In this document: positions 7,783 to 16,100 of the stretch, one piece after another
How positions within the stretch are numbered: position 1 is the stretch's first letter
How the letters are laid out: the number at the start of each line of letters is the position of its first letter
Assembly (NCBI RefSeq): GCF_014648055.1
Contig: NZ_BMQJ01000005.1
Coordinates: 124,001-188,000, forward strand
Origin: Streptosporangium pseudovulgare
GTDB taxonomy: Bacteria > Actinomycetota > Actinomycetes > Streptosporangiales > Streptosporangiaceae
DNA length: 64,000 bases
Direction: 5' to 3'
Translations under genes and position numbers: made by a program
The notes under the pieces: model-generated
The model's input: only the letters and a program-made list of their open reading frames with translations
Databases searched by the model: none
What the model was told of the DNA's origin: nothing

Positions 7783-8718
7783 TCAGGACCCCAACATCTT
7801 CATAGCGGCCGGGTAACTCAGGAAGATCACGAAGCCCGCGCAGAGCAGGAGCTGGGCGACGAGCATCGACTGCGAGCGCTCGCCGGCCTGCCCCTCCACC
7901 TCGGCGAGCTCGCGGCGCCGCAGGGTCGCGGCGCGGGCGGTCAGGGACGTGCGGACCTTGGCGCCGTCGTCGGCGACCAGCCCGAGCGCGGCGGACAGGT
8001 CACGCAGCTCGTCGACGTTGATCTCGTCGCCGAGCTGCCCGAGCGCCTGCCAGGGGGTGATGCCGACGATCCGGGCGTTGCCCAGGGCCTCGCGGATGCG
8101 GGCCATCGCCCAGTTGGCGCCGTCGTCGTCGGCGTTCGGGCTGCCCACCGAGACCGCCATCATCAGCGACTCGGGCACGCCGCGCCCGCCCGCGAGGTTC
8201 ATCGCGACCAGGTCGAGGAAGGCCCCGACGACGTGCCGGAAGTCACGGCGCATCCGGGCGGCGTCCCGCTTGGTCTGCAGATCGGGCAGCACGAAGAAGA
8301 CCCCGGCGACCGCGAGCGCGGCCCACAGCGGCACGGTCAGCGAGACGCCCCACCCCATCAGCACCAGCCAGCCCACCAGCAGCGGGAACGCCAGCAGCCC
8401 GGAGGCGGCCAGCAGCGCCTTGGTGGCCAGGAACCCCTCGAACGACCTGCCGAGCAGCGCGAGGTCGGCCCGGGCCGAGCGGGCCTCCCAGCCGCGCGCC
8501 GCGTAGAAGCGCGCCAGCCGCTCCCCCAGGGAGCGCCGGAAGGCGCTGACCTCCTCGTCGGGCAGGACGAGCCGGGCGCGCGGCGCGTCGGTGCCCTCCC
8601 GGGCGGCGTCCAGCGCCAGCAGCCGCGTCACCAGGCCGGGCCGGGCCGGGAACAGCGCCCTGAGCAGCAGGAACAGGCCGAGCCCCAGCACGCCCCCGGC
8701 GAGTACGCCCTCGGTCAT
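7783..8718 (-). CDS. tadC: Tad pilus inner-membrane assembly protein TadC
   Basis: 311 residues of the type II secretion F-domain family. It has an N-terminal membrane segment, a central pair (LLAFPLLVGWLVLMGWGVSL and WAALAVAGVFFVLPDL), a cytoplasmic domain with FLDLVAMNLAGGRGVPESLM, and a C-terminal membrane helix (LVAQLLLCAGFVIFLSYP). With TadB it forms the platform on which the CpaF ATPase drives pilus assembly. The start at 8718 overlaps the tadB stop by 4 bp (ATGA). Confidence 0.93.
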   Translation of the reverse strand: MTEGVLAGGVLGLGLFLLLRALFPARPGLVTRLLALDAAREGTDAPRARLVLPDEEVSAFRRSLGERLARFYAARGWEARSARADLALLGRSFEGFLATKALLAASGLLAFPLLVGWLVLMGWGVSLTVPLWAALAVAGVFFVLPDLQTKRDAARMRRDFRHVVGAFLDLVAMNLAGGRGVPESLMMAVSVGSPNADDDGANWAMARIREALGNARIVGITPWQALGQLGDEINVDELRDLSAALGLVADDGAKVRTSLTARAATLRRRELAEVEGQAGERSQSMLVAQLLLCAGFVIFLSYPAAMKMLGS

Positions 8719-9599
8719 TCGTGCACCTCCCCCGTGGACGGCAGGCCCAGCAGCCGGGCCGGTTTGTCGAAGCGGGCCAGGCGGCGCATCCAGGCGAACC
8801 CGGCTCCGAAGAACCCGGCGACCACCACGAGCACGGCCTGGCCGAGGGTGCTGTCGTACTCCTCGACGTAGGAGGGGTTGAACACCACCAGGGCGACGGC
8901 GAAGGCGACGGCCGTGCCGACCACGATCTGCACGCTGCGCCGGGTGGAGCGGCGCTCGGCCTCGACCCGGCGGCGCATGTCGAGCTCCTCGCGGGCCGAC
9001 ACGGCCAGCGCGCCCAGCACGTCGCGCAGACCCGGGCCGCGCAGTTTGGAGTTGAGGATCAGCGCGGCCACCACCAGGTCGGCCGAGGGGTCGTCGAGCT
9101 CGTCGGCGAACAGCCGCAGCGCGTCGGGCAGCGGCATGCGGGTGTGCAGGCGGTCCACCAGGGAGCGCAGGTGCGGGCGGAGGGTGGGGGCCGCGGCCCG
9201 GATGGAGGAGGGGATGGCCTGCTCCAGTCCGGCGGCCCCGGCGATGGTGTCGCGCAGGGACTCGGTCCAGGCGGCCAGCCCCTCCAGCCGCCGCATCGCG
9301 GTGCGTTCCTCGGCCGCGCCGCCGTACAGGCCGCGCCAGCCCAGGGCGAGCAGGACGGCGCCCACCGCCATGACCGGCCAGCCGGTCACCACGAGTACGA
9401 CCACCCCGGCGATCGCGCCGACCGCCGAGCGGGTGGACAGGGCGCGCAGGACCTCCTTGCGGCGGGGGCCGCGGCCGGGGACGGCCGGGCGGGGGCGCAC
9501 GCCGTACAGGGCGAGGCCGAGCAGGAACAGGCCCGCGCCGACGGCCGCGCCGGCGAGCATCACCAGCGGGTCGAGCAGCCCGGGCGGGACGGCGGTCAT
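8715..9599 (-). CDS. tadB: Tad pilus inner-membrane assembly protein TadB
   Basis: 294 residues, type II secretion F-domain. N-terminal membrane helices include LVMLAGAAVGAGLFLLGLALYG and the pair around VGAIAGVVVLVVTGWPVMAVGAVLLALG. The cytoplasmic domain contains RLEGLAAWTESLRDTIAGAAGLEQAI and DPSADLVVAALIL, as in TadB. C-terminal helices are VGTAVAFAVALVVF and AVLVVVAGFFGAGFAW. The ATG at 9599 overlaps the cpaF stop by ATGA. It is the partner of TadC. Confidence 0.93.
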   Translation of the reverse strand: MTAVPPGLLDPLVMLAGAAVGAGLFLLGLALYGVRPRPAVPGRGPRRKEVLRALSTRSAVGAIAGVVVLVVTGWPVMAVGAVLLALGWRGLYGGAAEERTAMRRLEGLAAWTESLRDTIAGAAGLEQAIPSSIRAAAPTLRPHLRSLVDRLHTRMPLPDALRLFADELDDPSADLVVAALILNSKLRGPGLRDVLGALAVSAREELDMRRRVEAERRSTRRSVQIVVGTAVAFAVALVVFNPSYVEEYDSTLGQAVLVVVAGFFGAGFAWMRRLARFDKPARLLGLPSTGEVHE

Positions 9600-10897
9600 G
9601 ACCAGCCTCCCGGGTCGTAGCCGTGCCGGGCCAGCTCCTCGGCGCACGACAGGGGGGCGTGCGGCACGACCCTGCCGTCGGGCGCCTGGGCGAACACCTC
9701 CGACGACAGCACCCGGCCGTCCACGCCCGCCACCTCGCGCACGCTGGAGACGAACCGGCGGAGCCGGCCGCCCGCGGCGTACTCGTTGCGCTTCTCGATG
9801 AAGACGACGAAGTCGATCGCGCCCGCGATGAGCATGTGGGTGGCCTCGATCGGCAGCCGTTCGGTCGCCTGCAGGGCGTAGGTGGCGATGCGGTTGAAGA
9901 CCTCCATCGAGGAGTTGGCGTGGATGGTGGACAGCGAGCCGTCGTTGCCCTGGGTCATCGCGTTGAGCATGGTGACGATCTCGTCGCCGAGGACCTCGCC
10001 GACGATCACCCGCGAGGGGTTCATGCGCAGGGAGCGGCGGACCAGCTCGGCCATGCTGATCTCGCCCTGGCCCTCGGAGTTGGGCAGCCTCTGCTCGAAG
10101 GCGACCACGTTGGGGTGCAGCTCGGGGAACTGGTCGAGGCCGAGCTCCAGGGCCCGCTCCACCGTGATCAGGCGCTCGGTGGCCGGAATCTCGTTGGCCA
10201 GCGCGCGCAGCAGGGTGGTCTTCCCGGCGTTGGTCGAGCCGGAGATCATGATGTTCTTCCGCGCGGCCACCGCGGCCGCCAGGAAGCGGCCCAGCTCCGG
10301 GGTGAGCGTGCCGTTGCCCACCAGGTCGCTGAGGAAGACCTTGCCCAGCCGGGCGCGGCGGATGGACACCGCCGGGCGGACCGTGACGTCCATGACCGCC
10401 GAGAGGCGGGAGCCGTCCGGCAGGCGCAGGTCGAGCTGGGGGTTGGCGGTGTCGAACGGCCTGCTGGACAGGCCGCTGTAGGCGGCGAGGATCTGGATCA
10501 GCTCGACCAGCTCGTCGTCGCTGTCGGCCACCGGTTCGGCCAGGCCCTCCCGGCCGTCGGCGTAGCCGACGAAGACGCGGTCGCAGCCGTTGATGTCGAT
10601 GTTCTCGACCTCGGGGTCGTCCAGCAGCGGCTGCAGGCGGCCGACGCCGAACAGGGCCGCGTGGATGCCGGCGGCGAGCGCCTCCTCCTCCTCGGCCGTG
10701 GGCGGGGTACGGCCGACGCCGATCTCGCCGCGGGCGAACTCCTCCAGCACCTGGGCGATCAGCGCCCGGGCGAACTGGCGCTCGTCCTCGCCGGTCATCG
10801 GCGCCAGGCCGCTGGCCTGGTCGAGGCGTCGCTGGTGGGCCAGGCGGTCGCCGACCTCCTGCCGGAAGCGCTTCACCAGGGTGTGGTCGACGGTCAT
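9596..10897 (-). CDS. cpaF: Tad pilus assembly ATPase CpaF/TadA
   Basis: 433 residues of the secretion-ATPase (VirB11/GspE) superfamily. The Walker A motif is GSTNAGKTT with Lys226, the Asp/Glu-rich Walker B region is NPSRVIVGEVLGDE, and the His box is STIHANS. The N-terminal domain has the usual PLLDDPEVENIDINGCDRVFV. It would hexamerise under the TadB/TadC platform to power pilus extension and perhaps retraction. The ATG at 10897 overlaps the preceding gene by 4 bp (ATGA). Confidence 0.96.
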   Translation of the reverse strand: MTVDHTLVKRFRQEVGDRLAHQRRLDQASGLAPMTGEDERQFARALIAQVLEEFARGEIGVGRTPPTAEEEEALAAGIHAALFGVGRLQPLLDDPEVENIDINGCDRVFVGYADGREGLAEPVADSDDELVELIQILAAYSGLSSRPFDTANPQLDLRLPDGSRLSAVMDVTVRPAVSIRRARLGKVFLSDLVGNGTLTPELGRFLAAAVAARKNIMISGSTNAGKTTLLRALANEIPATERLITVERALELGLDQFPELHPNVVAFEQRLPNSEGQGEISMAELVRRSLRMNPSRVIVGEVLGDEIVTMLNAMTQGNDGSLSTIHANSSMEVFNRIATYALQATERLPIEATHMLIAGAIDFVVFIEKRNEYAAGGRLRRFVSSVREVAGVDGRVLSSEVFAQAPDGRVVPHAPLSCAEELARHGYDPGGWS

Positions 10898-11649
10898 ACG
10901 GCCGGCTCCGGGGCTCGGACGGTGGCGGCGACGCGGGCGGCGAGCTCGCGCGCCGTACGGATGATCAGAGAGCGGTCCAGCCGGCCGCCCCACTGGCCGC
11001 GCAGCAGCTCGGCGCCCTTGGGGTCGTGCGCGAGGCCGCTGACGAAGGCGACCTGGCGGCCGGTGGCGGTGACGATCCGGCGGACCTCCTCGATGGCCGT
11101 GCGGTACTGGCGGGGGTCGGCGATCACCACGACCGCGATCTGCGGGTCACGGGGCATGACGTGCAGGCGCTCACGGAGGTGGGCGACGTGGTCGAGGCTC
11201 GCCCGGGTGAACAGCAGCACCAGCTCCGCCTCGGCGACCAGCTCGGCCGTCTGCGGGTGCCCGCCGAGGCGGCCGCAGTCGGCCAGCACGTCGGCGCCGG
11301 GCACCGCGGCCAGTGCCCGGCCGAGCGGTCCCCACAGCCAGGTGAGCCCGGCGGCCTGCTCGCCGTGGGTCAGCCCGGCCAGCACGTCGAGGCCGCCGAT
11401 GATCTTCTGGGTGTGCTCGTGGATCTGCTCGGGACGCAGGCCGCGGCGGGCCGTGGCGCCCAGGGTCAGCAGCCCCCGGGCGGGGTTGAGGACCCCGCCG
11501 TCGGCGGCCGGGAGGCGGTAGGCGAGGTCTCCCCCGGCCGGGTCGCACTCGGCGAGCAGCACCGGGTGCGGCCAGACGGCGCCGAGCGCGGTGGCCGCCG
11601 TGGTCACGCCCGGGGCGCCCTTGTCCGCGGCCAGCACGATGAGCGCCAC
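10894..11649 (-). CDS. CpaE/TadZ-like ParA-family localisation ATPase
   Basis: 251 residues from GTG 11649, 1 bp after the SAF protein. A MinD/ParA-type fold is suggested by the N-terminal ADKGAPGVTTAA, which sits where the deviant Walker A lies. LLAECDPAGGDLAYRL is the switch I/Asp strand, and ADVLADCGRLGG is the Walker B-like strand. The P-loop is unusual (Lys-Gly-Ala-Pro-Gly-Val-Thr-Thr), but this is the normal form for actinobacterial Tad-locus members. TadZ/CpaE proteins place the pilus machine at the pole or septum; here this is inferred from context. Confidence 0.85.
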   Translation of the reverse strand: MALIVLAADKGAPGVTTAATALGAVWPHPVLLAECDPAGGDLAYRLPAADGGVLNPARGLLTLGATARRGLRPEQIHEHTQKIIGGLDVLAGLTHGEQAAGLTWLWGPLGRALAAVPGADVLADCGRLGGHPQTAELVAEAELVLLFTRASLDHVAHLRERLHVMPRDPQIAVVVIADPRQYRTAIEEVRRIVTATGRQVAFVSGLAHDPKGAELLRGQWGGRLDRSLIIRTARELAARVAATVRAPEPAV

Positions 11650-11650
11650 C

Positions 11651-12358
11651 TCAGCGCGCTCCGGGCAGCTCGGCCAGCGCGATCTCGCCGCTGGAGGCGT
11701 AGGAGGCGACCGTCGGGGAGATGGAGCTGTCCACGATCACCGTGACCAGGCCGGACGACCTGCCCTGGGTCTGGCCGGACCCGCCGACCTGGTGGACCAG
11801 GGCGTTGGGGGCCAGCACCCGGCTGGCGGCGTTGCCGCCGCCGCCCCGGCTCGGGACGTATATCACCTGGACCCGGTCGCCCCGCTCCAGCGTCCCGGGC
11901 ATCTGGCCGGGCTTGAGGGAGAGGCCGACCTGGGCCTTGCCGGGGCCCAGCTCCCTGCTGGCGGAGACGACCATGTCGCGGGTCAGGAGGGTGCCGGGCA
12001 AAAGGGTGACGCGGGCGAAGTTGCGGGCGACGAGGGCGCGGTCGGCCCAGGCGACGTAGCCGACGCCGGTGTCGGCGATCTGCGCCTCGCGCATCACGGC
12101 CTCGGTGAAGGGCTGGCCCGCGCCGACCTGCTGGGAGATCACGATCGCGGAGACCCGGTCTCCGCTGCGCATGACCAGGAGGGTCGTGGCGAGCGCGCCG
12201 CCCAGGATGAGCAGTACGGCGAGGGCCGCGAGGGCGGGTTTGCGCTCGCGCGGGGGCACGGGGAGCTTGCGCGACGCCGGGCCGGAAAGGGAACTCGCCG
12301 ACCCCGGCCGCTCGGCGTTCAGCGGTACGCGGCTCGCCGGCTTCTCACTGGTCCTCAT
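11651..12358 (-). CDS. SAF-domain (CpaB/RcpC-like) pilus assembly protein
   Basis: 235 residues. A Pro/Arg-rich cytoplasmic start is followed by one membrane segment (about residues 42-63, ALAALAVLLILGGALATTLLVM) and an extracytoplasmic SAF domain (SAIVISQQVGAGQPFTEAVM, VARNFARVTLLPGTLLTRDMVV, LSLKPGQMPGTLERGDRVQVIYV). RcpC/CpaB proteins stabilise the secretin in Gram-negatives. In actinomycetes this homologue is the first gene of the Tad operon and may bind peptidoglycan or an anchor. The ATG at 12358 was chosen because it gives a normal N-in topology; only a distant GGGAG lies upstream. Confidence 0.85.
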   Translation of the reverse strand: MRTSEKPASRVPLNAERPGSASSLSGPASRKLPVPPRERKPALAALAVLLILGGALATTLLVMRSGDRVSAIVISQQVGAGQPFTEAVMREAQIADTGVGYVAWADRALVARNFARVTLLPGTLLTRDMVVSASRELGPGKAQVGLSLKPGQMPGTLERGDRVQVIYVPSRGGGGNAASRVLAPNALVHQVGGSGQTQGRSSGLVTVIVDSSISPTVASYASSGEIALAELPGAR

Positions 12359-12462
12359 GGGCAGGGGGACTCCCAGAGTGATTAACGCGTTGGGACTACT
12401 GGTCGAATTTACGCCATTATGCGCACCATGCCGATGAAGCGCCGGACAAAAGCCGGGTCCCA

Positions 12463-12491
12463 TGCTCGTTTGATAGGAACAGGTCTGTCAA
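12463..12491 (-). promoter_or_regulatory. Possible promoter of the Tad operon
   Basis: On the minus strand a perfect TTGACA (12491-12486) is followed after 19 bases by GAGCAT. The -10 match is weak and the spacing is long, so this is only a candidate. It would give a leader of about 100 nt before the SAF gene. Confidence 0.25.
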
Positions 12492-12617
12492 CGGCGGCTC
12501 CGGAGAAGCTATCCCTTTCGCCACATGACAGAGGGCATATCCGGGTGATAAGGACATGAATTAATGCGCATATCTACTGTCCCAATATTCCCCTCAGTCT
12601 CTGTGGTCCCGGCCGCA

Positions 12618-12790
12618 CCGTTCCATCGCCGGGCGCCGTGCCGTTCCGTCCCGGCCGCCGGGCCACCGCGCCGAAAGCCACGCGGAAAGCCGCGCCGCTC
12701 CGTTTCGATCACCGGGTCACCGCGCCGAAAGCAGTACCGTTCCGCCCCGATCGCCGGGCGCCGCGCCGGACGCCGTTCCGGCCGCCGGCC
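12618..12790. repeat. Degenerate tandem repeat block
   Basis: Five imperfect copies of a unit that begins CCG(T/C)TCC and usually continues into ATCGCCGGGC start at 12618, 12641, 12695, 12737 and 12773. Spacings are uneven (23, 54, 42 and 36 bp). Two of the copies share ACCGCGCCGAAAGC. The block looks like a decaying tandem duplication in non-coding DNA. Confidence 0.5.
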
Positions 12791-12839
12791 CGCCCGGCCG
12801 TCCGGGCCACCCGAACATTACGCCTGGTTTGACGGATTT

Positions 12840-12857
12840 AAAGGGAAAAATCCCTTT
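12840..12857. repeat. AT-rich inverted repeat
   Basis: AAAGGGA and TCCCTTT form a perfect 7-bp stem around AAAA. It is an unusually AT-rich element for this genome, 40 bp before the DnaA-box-like cluster. It could be a protein-binding site or a weak terminator. Confidence 0.45.
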
Positions 12858-12902
12858 TGTCGGATGTAGCGCCCCCCCCCGGGAGCGAGGGAAACCGCCG
12901 GG

Positions 12903-13031
12903 TTATCCACAGGAAGGCACGACCCGTCCCCAACCCGCTCCCACCCCGAGGAACATCGAATCTCCCATTAGAGACGCCATGACCGGCCGGTAACACCCGA
13001 CGGTTGTCCACAGGCGGGCACGTTTTCCACA
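12903..13031 (+). promoter_or_regulatory. Three DnaA-box-like sequences upstream of the EccC-like gene
   Basis: TTATCCACA (12903-12911, the perfect DnaA-box consensus), TTGTCCACA (13004-13012, the form preferred in high-GC actinomycetes) and TTTTCCACA (13023-13031, one mismatch) all lie in the same orientation within 130 bp. No dnaA, dnaN or parAB gene is present here, so this is unlikely to be oriC. It could titrate DnaA or link transcription of the 13.1-kb gene to replication. Confidence 0.5.
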
Positions 13032-13127
13032 TACCGCCCCGGGACCCGCGGCATTGCCGCAAACACCTCGTCCCGGGCGGTTCCCGCTCTGTACCGTGGA
13101 CCCGGCCCCTGACCGAGGAGAGCGGCG

Positions 13128-16100
13128 ATGCGCATCATGCTCACCGTGCTCGGCGAGCACGCCGACCGCGACGTCGTGATCGAGGCGGACGAGACCACCA
13201 CGGTGGGCCGCCTGGCGGAGTCGCTCTCCGGGCAGGGCGGCGAGCGGCCGACCAACGTGGTCCGGCTGACCCGCACGAAGGCACCGTACGGCCTGGGCCG
13301 TGACGCGGCCGCCGCCGAGCCGCCGGACCTCTGGCTCGACGGCCGCGCCCTCGACCCCGGAGCCCCCGTCCTCGGCCTGCTCCGCGACGGCGACCTCGTC
13401 ACCCTCGACCGCGACCTGGCCGGTGCCACGATCGCCGAGGAACCCGGCGGCATCGTGGAGATCCGCGTCGTCGGCGGTCCGGCCGCCGGGTCGGTGCACC
13501 GGCTGGGCCTGGGCGTCCACGTCGTCGGCTCCGACCCCGCCTGCGCGGTGTCCGTCCCCGATCCGGGGCTGCCCGCCGAGGCCGCGGTGATCCGCCTCAC
13601 CCCCGAGGCCATCACCGTGGAGCCCGCCTCGGGAGACCGCTCCGCGTCCGGCGCGGGAGACGGGCCCCGCGCGGGAGGCGGGCCGCGCGCGGGAGGCGGG
13701 GCCGGCGCCGCGCCGCGCCTGGACCGCGAGCCCCTCGACGGCCCCGCGCCCTGGCCGGAGCACGCCCTGCTGACCTGCGGCACGACCGTGCTGACGCTGA
13801 CCGCCGTGGAACCCCCCGACGCCCACCTGGACGCCCAGCCCGACGGCGGCCTCGCCTACAACCGGCCGCCCCGGCTCCGCTCCCCCGGCGGCGAGCGGCG
13901 TTTCGAGGTCCCGGCCGAGCCGAAACGGGCCGAGGGCATGCGGCTGCAGCTGCTCACCGCGTTCCTGCCCCTCGTGCTCGGCGTCGGCATGGCCTGGGCG
14001 CTCAAGCAGTGGTACTACCTGCTGATCGCGCTGATGACCCCGCTCATCATGGTCGGCCAGTGGGTGAGCGACCGGCGGCACGGCCGCAGGCAGTACCGCA
14101 AGGAGCTCAAGCGGTACCGGGAGCGGATGCGGGAGTTCGAGGCCGCCGTGGAGGCGGCCCGCGCCGCCGACGAGGCCGAGCGCCGAGCCGCCGCGCCCGA
14201 CCCCGCGGAGGTCCTGCTCACCGCGACCGGCCCCCGGCGGCGGCTGTGGGAGCGCCGCGACCACGACCCCGACGCGCTGCGCCTGCGCGTCGGCCTCGCC
14301 GACCTGCCGGCCGGCCTGGAGTTCGTCCCCGAACGGTCCGCGCCCGCCGACTTCGTCCCGCCCGACCCGCCGGCCTGCCACGCCGTGCCGGTGGCCCTGG
14401 CCATGCGGCGGCTGGGCGTCGCCGGCCTGACCGGTCCGCGGCCCCGGGCCGCCGGGCTGGCGCGCTGGCTGGTGGGCCAGGCCGCCGTCCTGCACAGCCC
14501 ACGTGACCTGGCGATCGTGGTGCTGTCGGCGCACGGCGACGGCGAGGAGCGGTGGAACTGGGTGCGCTGGCTGCCCCACTGCGCCCCGCACGGCGGCGAG
14601 GACTGCGTCGCGCTGGTCGGCGCCGACCCCGAGGCCGCGGCCCGGCGGGTGAGCGAGCTGGTCACGCTGATCGAGGAACGGCTCGGCGAGGAGGACAACC
14701 CGGCCGCCCGGATCGGCCGCGCCCCGGCGGGCTGGGCCGACCTCGGCGGCGGGGCCGGGGCCGGGCGGGACGAGCCGGTCCCGGTCTACGACGAGCGCCC
14801 CTACGACGTGCTGGTCGTCCTGGACGGCGCGCAGGTCCTGCGCGCCCTGCCCGGCATGCCGCAGGTGCTGCGCCAGGGCCCGCGGGCCGGCGTGTACACC
14901 CTGGCGATCGACGACGACCAGCGGCTGCTGCCCGAGGAGTGCGCCACCGTCGCCGACGTGGCCGCCGACGGCACCGTACGGCTGCGCGGCGGCGGGCTGG
15001 ACGGCATCGGCGGGATCCTCGCCGACCAGGTCACGGCCACCTGGTGCGACCGGCTGGCCCGGGCCCTGGCGCCACTGCGCGACGTCAGCCGCGACGACTC
15101 CGCCGCGGCCCTGCCCGGCTTCGCGCGGCTGCTCGACGTGCTGCGGCTGCCGTCGGTGTCGGGCGAGGCCCTGGCCGGGCGCTGGGGCCGGTCCACCGAG
15201 GCGCTGATCGGCGTCGGCCCCGACGGGCCGTTCTCGGTCGACCTGCGCGTCGACGGCCCGCACGCCCTCATCGCCGGCACCACCGGCGCGGGCAAGTCGG
15301 AGCTGCTGCAGACGCTCATCTGCTCCCTCGCGGTGGCCAACCGGCCCGACGAGATGACGTTCGTGCTGATCGACTACAAGGGCGGCGCCGCCTTCAAGGA
15401 GTGCGTACGGCTCCCGCACACCGTCGGCATGGTCAGCGACCTCGACGGCCACCTGACCCAGCGGGCCCTGGCCTCCCTCGCCGCGGAGATCCGGCGGCGC
15501 GAGCGGCTGCTGCTGTCCGCCGGGGCCAAGGACATCGAGGACTACCACGAGCTGCGCGACGCCCAGACGGCCCGCGCCTCCCGCGACCTGCTCGTCGCCG
15601 GGGGCGGCGCCCCGCTCACCCCGCCCACGCCGCTGCGCGGCCGGGGCGCGCAGTTGCCCCCGCTGCCCAGGCTGGTGCTGGTCATCGACGAGTTCGCGGC
15701 CATGGTCACCGAGCTGCCCGACTTCATGACCGGGCTGGTGGACATCGCCAGGCGGGGCCGCTCGCTCGGCATCCACCTCGTCCTGGCCACCCAGCGGCCC
15801 GGCGGCGTGGTGACCGCCGACATCCAGGCCAACACCTCGCTGCGGATCGCGCTGCGGGTGACCGAGGCCGCCGAGTCCTCCGACGTCATCGACCGGCCGG
15901 ACGCCGCGCACATCCCCAAGTCGGCCCCCGGCCGGTGCTACGTCAAGTCGGGCGCGGGCGCGGCCGTCGCCGTGCAGACCGCGCGGATCGGCGGGCGCGG
16001 ACCCGGCGCGACGAGCGAGGTCAGGGCCCGGGTCACCGAGGTCGGCTGGCGGGCCCTGGGGCACCCGCCGGCCGTCCCGGACGCGGCGGCCGAGGGGGCG

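Larger units (their letters stand above)
12359..13127. other. 769-bp intergenic region between the Tad operon and the EccC-like gene
   Basis: Divergent promoter region with no convincing gene. From left to right it holds a relatively AT-rich leader for the Tad operon, a block of degenerate GC-rich repeats (about 12618-12790), a 7-bp AT-rich hairpin (12840-12857), a nine-C run (12872-12880) and three DnaA-box-like 9-mers (12903-13031). Open frames across it, such as 12564-12869, have poor codon usage and no ribosome site. Confidence 0.7.

Noticed and set aside
12564-12869. Open frame of 101 codons (Arg/Pro-rich) in the Tad-EccC gap
   Set aside because: Its composition follows the degenerate repeats, it has no ribosome site, and its first codons (ATA, TCT, ACT) are untypical for this genome.
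12872-12880. Nine-C run as a phase-variation tract
   Set aside because: It lies about 250 bp from the nearest start codon and outside any promoter element I could place.
12903-13031. An origin of replication
   Set aside because: Only three DnaA-like boxes, no AT-rich unwinding element, and no dnaA, dnaN, recF or partition genes in the window.
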